This document shows positions 6,481 through 10,596 of a DNA stretch of 10,596 nt, in pieces. Origin of the DNA: Gammaproteobacteria bacterium (GTDB lineage: Bacteria; Pseudomonadota; Gammaproteobacteria; Pseudomonadales; Azotimanducaceae); assembly GCA_002726925.1 (NCBI GenBank), contig PBTJ01000012.1, forward strand, positions 13,951 through 24,546, read 5' to 3'. Within the stretch, counting starts at the first letter, position 1; each line of letters begins with the position of its first letter. The notes under the pieces were generated by a model. That model did not search any database and was not told the DNA's origin. It worked only from the letters and a program-made list of their open reading frames with translations. The position numbers were made by a program, and so were the translations under genes.

Positions 6481-7461
6481 CTAGTGGGCTAGGCCCGATG
6501 GGCCGGATGGTGGTCTGTTCGGCGCTTGCTGTGGGGGTGGGTTCTCGGCTGTTGCTGTGATGGTATGCAGAGCGCTCTCTAAATAGGCTCGCGCATAGGC
6601 CGCATCGCTGCAAGCCTCATCGAGAGGGCCATGAGCGATGGCCCCGCTGCCGTGCTCTTCCGCGCAGGTTTGCAAATACGCAGACAGCGCATTGATTTGA
6701 TGCACAGCCTCAACCAAATGTTGAGTCGGTTGGTTGGGGTCCGTATCGCTGACGGCCAGCGCGATCAGTTCCTCGTCGCTGAAGCGCCTTTGGGCATAAC
6801 CGGCTGATTTTATGTATTTTTTTGACTCTTCAAGACAGGTGAATTCGATTTCGCGCCAGTCCAGTGGCCACTTGAGCACTGGCGTATCTGCGGTTTGGCA
6901 GCGACTCAGTTCGGCCGCGGTGGCAAATTGATAGGCAGTGATAATTTTACTGTCGGGCAAGTGTTGCTGAGCCTTTGCAATATCCTGAGTACTCAACACG
7001 GGCATCTGCAACACCAGCACCTGCGGCAGTTGCTGCTGCTGGCTCGGGTCTAGAAGCGCGTCAAGATTCGCCCAGCGGGCGACAACATCAATACGATCCG
7101 TCGGCTCTTGTCTTTGCTCCAAATGCAATAAGTTCGCTCCGACCAGGCCCACTAGCGGGGTGGTAAGCGCTGCGGCTTTAGGCGAATCGACGGCGCGTGC
7201 GGAGCTTTCGCTAAGTCTTTGATTTAGCTGCTGTTCGGATAAATGAATGACGCTAGAAACGGTTTGCCCGCGATCTATCAGATGTTTGATCTTTTTTAGT
7301 TTTTCCAACTGCTGGGCGCTGTAAAAGCGCGTTCTGCCATGCTTGTGCGCTGGGCTGAAGTCGTGCCGGCGCTCCCATGCCCGCAGCCGCTCCACGGCGA
7401 TGCCGGTCAGTGCCGCAACGCTGCCGATCCGATAAAAGTCATCTGCTAATGGGTTGGCCAT
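6481..7461 (-). CDS. MerR-family transcriptional regulator, LitR/CarH-like architecture without a visible B12 motif
   Basis: This 326-residue protein starts with a MerR winged-helix DNA-binding domain: YRIGSVAALTGIAVERLRAWERR (10-32), RTRFYSAQQLEKLKKIKHLIDRGQTVSSVIHL (43-74). The RAWERR and RFYS wording is that of the LitR/CarH/PplR branch, whose light-sensing members bind adenosylcobalamin through a C-terminal DxHxxG site. The C-terminal part here (about 105-210) looks alpha/beta with strands such as LVGLVGANLL and QVLVLQMPVL. I find no DxHxxG, so B12 binding is not supported. A helical stretch and a Pro-rich tail (after about 305) follow. The ATG at 7461 fits the domain start but has no Shine-Dalgarno. 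A TTG at 7539 would lie upstream of the likely promoter. It is divergent from the acyl-CoA synthetase gene and probably autoregulated through the palindrome in its own leader. The ligand is unknown. Confidence 0.82.
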   Translation of the reverse strand: MANPLADDFYRIGSVAALTGIAVERLRAWERRHDFSPAHKHGRTRFYSAQQLEKLKKIKHLIDRGQTVSSVIHLSEQQLNQRLSESSARAVDSPKAAALTTPLVGLVGANLLHLEQRQEPTDRIDVVARWANLDALLDPSQQQQLPQVLVLQMPVLSTQDIAKAQQHLPDSKIITAYQFATAAELSRCQTADTPVLKWPLDWREIEFTCLEESKKYIKSAGYAQRRFSDEELIALAVSDTDPNQPTQHLVEAVHQINALSAYLQTCAEEHGSGAIAHGPLDEACSDAAYARAYLESALHTITATAENPPPQQAPNRPPSGPSGLAH

Positions 7462-7464
7462 TTT

Positions 7465-7480
7465 TTTGTACAGGTACAAA
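7465..7480. promoter_or_regulatory. Perfect 16-bp palindrome TTTGTAC-AG-GTACAAA in the MerR leader, candidate autoregulatory operator
   Basis: Both 7-base arms match exactly around a 2-base centre. The site ends 4 bases before the MerR gene ATG and lies where the short leader RNA would begin, so a bound dimer would block transcription. A further TGTACA stands at 7521-7526, just upstream of the proposed -35. TGTACA is the half-site reported for LitR/PplR-type MerR regulators. The match is seen directly, and the identity of the binder is inferred. Confidence 0.6.
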
Positions 7481-7489
7481 GGGTTGACA

Positions 7490-7517
7490 AAGATACCGCG
7501 TTTTGACGAATTGTCCA
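7490..7517 (-). promoter_or_regulatory. Candidate promoter of the MerR regulator gene
   Basis: On the minus strand TGGACA (7512-7517) and TATCTT (7490-7495) are 16 bases apart, matching the consensus at 5 and 4 of 6 positions. Transcription would start near 7483, giving a leader of about 22 bases made almost entirely of the 7465-7480 palindrome. This would explain the missing Shine-Dalgarno only in part. Confidence 0.4.
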
Positions 7518-7737
7518 GTCTGTACACACCCTTGAACAAATCATTGAAACCTCGCTGTTACGGATATTTGGGAAACGTGGGGCAATAATCGCCGGCTGAG
7601 TTGGCGCCGATCAGCATTTGCTCGCCGTTGGGGGGCAGGCAGGTCAGTCTGATCCTTGCTGGTATCTGGCAGTGCTTTCTACAACAATATGCGCAGATTT
7701 ACCCCTCATGCGCACAACAACGAATTAGGGAGCCAAG

Positions 7738-9279
7738 ATGCAAAATAATCTGGGTTTGTTTCTGTCCAAGCGGGCTTTTTTGTCACCGACCCGCGAAGCT
7801 TATGTGGAGAGCGACGGCAGCCTGCGCCTGACTTATGCGGAGCTAAATAATCGCTGCAACCAATTAGCGAACAGCTTCGCTGATGCTGGCATTGCCAAAG
7901 GTGAGCGCGTTGGCCTGTTGTTGATGAATTCCAGCGAATTCATGGAGACCTACTACGCGCTGGCCAAGATTGGCGCCGTCGTGGTGCCATTGAACTGGCG
8001 ATTGGTAGCAGACGAGCTTGAGTTTATTTTGAAGGACAGCGGCACAACGCGATTGATCTTTGATAACGAGTTTGTCGATACCGTTGCCGAGTTGCACAGT
8101 CGCGGCGACAAGACTGACATCAGGCAATGGCTGCATGTGACCCAAGATGACGCAGCACATTTTGCCGAGAGTTATCGAGTATTTCGCGATGCAGGGGACA
8201 CTGCTGAGCCAGAGGTTCGCGCTGCGGACCACGATATGCTCTACATCATGTATACGTCGGGTACCACTGGCCTGCCCAAGGGTGTGGTACATACGCATCA
8301 CACCTCTATCTGGGGTTTGCTCACCATCGGCGGAACGGCTGTCTACCATGATCCCGAGCGTTATCTGGCATGCCTGCCCATGTTCCACGTTGGAGCACTG
8401 ACGCCCTTGGCGGTCAACGTCTATATGGGAGCCACCTCTGTGGTGATGCGTTCGTTCGATCCAGTTGAAGCATGGAGGATTATCGAGCGTGAAAAAATCA
8501 CCAGCGGGCTAGCAGTGCCAGCCATGCTGAGCTTCATGCTGCAGGTACCCAACTTTGAGGACTTTGATCGTTCAACGTTGAAATGGATGATGACCGGCGC
8601 TGCGCCTGTGCCGCCATCCTTGGTGCAAATTTTCTCAGACATGGGTATCGGCATTCAGCAGGTATATGGCCTTACGGAGTCATGCGGCCCGGCCTGTTTG
8701 ATGGATGCCGAGAGTGCGATCAAGCATCCGGCCTCAACCGGTAAAGCCTTCTTCCATACCGAGGTGAAAATCGCCGATGGTGATGGCAAAGAGGTCCCCC
8801 GAGGTACGGCAGGCGAAGTTCTGGTAAAGGGCGAGCACATCATGGTGGAGTATTGGAACCGCCCCGAGGCAACGGCAGAGACCATCAAGAACGGCTGGCT
8901 GCACACCGGCGATATCGCGACCATGGATGACGAAGGATTTGTCAGCATTCAAGATCGCATCAAAGACATGATTATCAGCGGTGGTGAAAACGTCTATCCC
9001 GCGGAAATTGAAGGCCTGTTGGCGACCCATCCAGGCATCCGAGAAGCTGCCGTTATCGGCCAAGACAGCGAGCGCTGGGGCGAATCACCCTTGGCGATTG
9101 TCGTAAAGAGCGATGACGCCCTCACGGCGCCTGATGTGCTCGAGTTTTGTCAGGGCAAACTCGCGCGGTTCAAGCAACCCCAAGTAGTGGAATTTGTTGA
9201 CGAAATCCCTCGTAATCCGAGTGGCAAAATTTTGAAGCGGGTGCTTCGCGAGCAGTTTGACAGCGACGCACCGGTTTAG
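7738..9279 (+). CDS. Acyl-CoA synthetase (AMP-forming acid-CoA ligase, FadD/LvaE-like)
   Basis: This 513-residue cytoplasmic enzyme activates a carboxylic acid with ATP to an acyl-adenylate and then transfers it to CoA. All family motifs are intact: the ATP loop YTSGTTGLPKG (172-182), YGLTE (310-314), HTGD with D392, the hinge DRIKD (406-410) with R407, GGENVYP (415-421) and the C-terminal PSGKILKR with catalytic K497. The length suits medium/short-chain or aryl-acid ligases rather than the roughly 560-residue E. coli FadD type. The ATG at 7738 follows GGGAG with 6 bases between. It is divergent from the MerR gene, with 276 bases between their starts, and is followed 59 bases on by a phosphotransferase gene, probably in one transcript. 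I find no good sigma-70 promoter in front of it. The acid substrate cannot be read from sequence. A 4-hydroxyacid is a guess from the kinase neighbours. Confidence 0.9.
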   Translation: MQNNLGLFLSKRAFLSPTREAYVESDGSLRLTYAELNNRCNQLANSFADAGIAKGERVGLLLMNSSEFMETYYALAKIGAVVVPLNWRLVADELEFILKDSGTTRLIFDNEFVDTVAELHSRGDKTDIRQWLHVTQDDAAHFAESYRVFRDAGDTAEPEVRAADHDMLYIMYTSGTTGLPKGVVHTHHTSIWGLLTIGGTAVYHDPERYLACLPMFHVGALTPLAVNVYMGATSVVMRSFDPVEAWRIIEREKITSGLAVPAMLSFMLQVPNFEDFDRSTLKWMMTGAAPVPPSLVQIFSDMGIGIQQVYGLTESCGPACLMDAESAIKHPASTGKAFFHTEVKIADGDGKEVPRGTAGEVLVKGEHIMVEYWNRPEATAETIKNGWLHTGDIATMDDEGFVSIQDRIKDMIISGGENVYPAEIEGLLATHPGIREAAVIGQDSERWGESPLAIVVKSDDALTAPDVLEFCQGKLARFKQPQVVEFVDEIPRNPSGKILKRVLREQFDSDAPV

Positions 9280-9338
9280 TGGCACAGGCTCCGAGTGGCC
9301 GCTTGCTGAACGCACGCTGAGCAGGATAAGGGGAAACT

Positions 9339-10334
9339 ATGGAACTGGATGAACTGCGTCGGCGGCTTGATGTTTTCTGTGCGGCACACTATGTCGGGCC
9401 AAGCGAAGTCACCGAGGTTGTCGTGATGCCTGGTCACGCGGGCTTCGCCTACGGCTTCCGTGTGGCTCAGGCAGCGAGCATTGAATCATGGTTTATCCGC
9501 CTGCCGCCCCCTGGCGTGAACTGGGTAGGCACTGCTGACGTACTCAGACAGGTTGCCGTGCTCAACGCACTGGATGGCACCGAGGTACCGCACTGCTCTG
9601 TAAAGTGGTCAGGCGATGACCCCCAGTGGTTTGGCTCCCCGTATTTTATCGTGCCTTGGCTTCAGGGCGATGTCATGCGCATCGGCCCAGATGATTGGGG
9701 GCACCAGCTTTCCGCCAGCCAGCATCTGGAATTTGGCCGCCAAGCAATGACCGCGTTGGCTGGCCTGCACCGGGTCGATATCGCCAAGGTGCCCTATCTA
9801 GGCGAGCCGGTGCCCTTTGCCGAAGACGTTACCCGCTGGGATCGATTTGTAGAGAAAGCTGCGGAGCCCCATCGCCTTGCCGATGTACCCAAAGTGCGGC
9901 AGCGACTACTCGACACCATGCCAGCAGATGCGCCGGTCGGTATCTTCCATGGCGATTTTCAGACGGCCAATTTGTTTGCCTCTGAAGACGCCCAGCTACT
10001 GGCGCTGATTGACTTTGAGCTGACAGGAGTCGGCGCAACCCTTAATGACGTTGGCTGGATATGTACCTTTAGTGATCGCGATGCGTGGGATGGCGAGTCG
10101 CCGCGCACCATGTTTTTAGACCCCGACACGCTGATAGAGCTTTATCAAGCCGCTTATGGACAAGCGGTTGCGGATCTAAATTGGTATCGAGCTTTGGCGG
10201 CCTATAAGTTCGCCATCATTAGTGGTTTGAACTTAAGTCTGCACCGACGCGGTAAACGAGTAGATGAGACTTGGGAGATCACGGCATTGTCCATGCAGCC
10301 TTTGATTGATCGGGCTCAGCAGCTACTGGGCTAA
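9339..10334 (+). CDS. Second APH-fold phosphotransferase, diverged from the 5096-6112 kinase
   Basis: This 331-residue protein has the kinase-like catalytic loop HGDFQTAN (H204, D206, N211) followed by the metal-binding IDFE (D225). This places it in the aminoglycoside/choline/acyl-CoA phosphotransferase fold. The N-terminal loop PGHAGFAYGF (31-40) occupies the nucleotide-loop position, and WFIRLPPPG (51-59) the position of YVLRRPP in the other kinase. The ACAD10-type DWELCTLGDPLADVGY is here IDFELTGVGATLNDVGW, so the two are distant paralogues rather than a recent duplication. The ATG at 9339 follows AAGGGG with 5 bases between. It lies 59 bases after the acyl-CoA synthetase stop on the same strand and is likely co-transcribed. 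Converting an acyl-CoA or alcohol made by its neighbour is a reasonable inference. The actual phosphate acceptor is unknown. Confidence 0.83.
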   Translation: MELDELRRRLDVFCAAHYVGPSEVTEVVVMPGHAGFAYGFRVAQAASIESWFIRLPPPGVNWVGTADVLRQVAVLNALDGTEVPHCSVKWSGDDPQWFGSPYFIVPWLQGDVMRIGPDDWGHQLSASQHLEFGRQAMTALAGLHRVDIAKVPYLGEPVPFAEDVTRWDRFVEKAAEPHRLADVPKVRQRLLDTMPADAPVGIFHGDFQTANLFASEDAQLLALIDFELTGVGATLNDVGWICTFSDRDAWDGESPRTMFLDPDTLIELYQAAYGQAVADLNWYRALAAYKFAIISGLNLSLHRRGKRVDETWEITALSMQPLIDRAQQLLG

Positions 10335-10363
10335 GGTCGAATGATCAACCGGTCTGTTTTTCA

Positions 10364-10596
10364 TCAAGTCTTGCTATCATCCGGACACGATCCAAGCTCT
10401 ATCTGAATGGTGGAGTGCTCAATACCAAAGCGCTCTTTAAGCAGTTGTTTGATATCGCCAATCACATTCTGCACCTTGGCGTTTTCAGGAATCAGCGCGT
10501 GCAACGTCAGCAGCGGCTTTTCGGCGGTTAACCCCCACGCGTGCACATGGTGTACACCATCAACCTCGTCGATTTCCTCGGTGAGCGTGGCCTTAA
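10364..10596 (-). CDS. Cation diffusion facilitator (ZitB/CzcD-type zinc exporter), C-terminal part, 5' end beyond the window
   Basis: The minus-strand frame is open to the window edge and ends in TGA at 10364-10366. The roughly 76 residues visible are the cytoplasmic C-terminal domain of CDF metal exporters: GVHHVHAWGLTAEKPLLTLH, then FGIEHSTIQIE and a final Cys. The wording is very near E. coli ZitB (HHVHVW, EKP, TLH, IEHATIQ). ZitB-type proteins sit in the inner membrane and export zinc in exchange for protons, and this domain forms the dimer and binds regulatory metal. The membrane helices are outside the window. It converges on the phosphotransferase gene with 29 bases between the stops and is probably unrelated to it in function. 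Confidence 0.85.
   Translation of the reverse strand, partial: KATLTEEIDEVDGVHHVHAWGLTAEKPLLTLHALIPENAKVQNVIGDIKQLLKERFGIEHSTIQIELGSCPDDSKT

Noticed and set aside
6211..6492. A GTG-started 93-residue frame (and an internal ATG at 6361) in the gene-free gap
   Set aside because: There is no Shine-Dalgarno sequence before either start, the composition looks like untranslated AT-rich DNA followed by GC-rich DNA, and it runs into the end of the MerR gene on the other strand. No family is recognisable.
7484..7513. A perfect TTGACA (7484-7489) as -35 of a plus-strand promoter for the acyl-CoA synthetase
   Set aside because: No acceptable -10 occurs 16-18 bases downstream (best is ACGAAT), so I did not call it.
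7462..7539. A TTG-started extension of the MerR protein by 26 residues
   Set aside because: It lies across the proposed promoter and operator, and MerR proteins normally begin a few residues before the first helix, as the ATG at 7461 gives.
10335..10363. A terminator between the convergent second kinase and CDF genes
   Set aside because: There is a run of five T near 10360 but only a 6-base palindrome ACCGGT before it, and no stable stem-loop.

Overview
The window is about 10.6 kb of moderately GC-rich bacterial chromosome. I infer a free-living, probably marine or environmental gammaproteobacterium. The reasons are the ZitB-like CDF exporter fragment, lipid and acyl-CoA type genes, a LitR/CarH-like MerR regulator and a secreted redoxin/cytochrome/copper-oxygenase protein. 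No taxonomic marker is present, so this is only an inference. I see no tRNA, rRNA, insertion sequence, CRISPR array or phage gene.

Layout. (1) 2-1598, plus strand: the last 20 codons of an unidentified gene, an MTH1-like Nudix hydrolase and a luciferase-like (LLM) flavin oxidoreductase, tightly spaced and probably one operon. (2) 1665-4925, minus strand: a large exported multidomain protein (redoxin, c-type cytochrome, PHM/DBH-type copper monooxygenase, EF-hand pair). A good intrinsic terminator follows it, and then comes a saccharopine-dehydrogenase-like / trans-acting enoyl-reductase-like NAD(P) enzyme. (3) 4926-5095: a divergent promoter region with several inverted repeats. (4) 5096-6112, plus strand: an aminoglycoside-phosphotransferase-fold kinase of the ACAD10/11-N-terminal or LvaA type. 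(5) 6113-6480: a gene-free, partly AT-rich gap between convergent genes, carrying a TGTACA-type palindrome. (6) 6481-7461, minus strand: a MerR regulator of the LitR/CarH architecture without a visible cobalamin motif. Its leader carries a perfect 16-bp palindrome built on TGTAC. (7) 7738-10334, plus strand: an acyl-CoA synthetase followed by a second, divergent APH-fold kinase. (8) 10364-10596, minus strand: the C-terminal end of a CDF zinc exporter.

How the parts may work together. An acyl-CoA synthetase with two APH-type kinases on either side of a MerR gene recalls the pathways in which a hydroxyacyl-CoA is made, phosphorylated and dehydrated (bacterial levulinate/4-hydroxyacid catabolism, mitochondrial ACAD10/11). 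No acyl-CoA dehydrogenase is present here, so this is a hypothesis. The items most worth a second look are the four-module copper/heme/thiol/calcium protein and the regulator with its repeated TGTACA-type sites, one of which lies in the otherwise empty gap downstream of the regulator gene.
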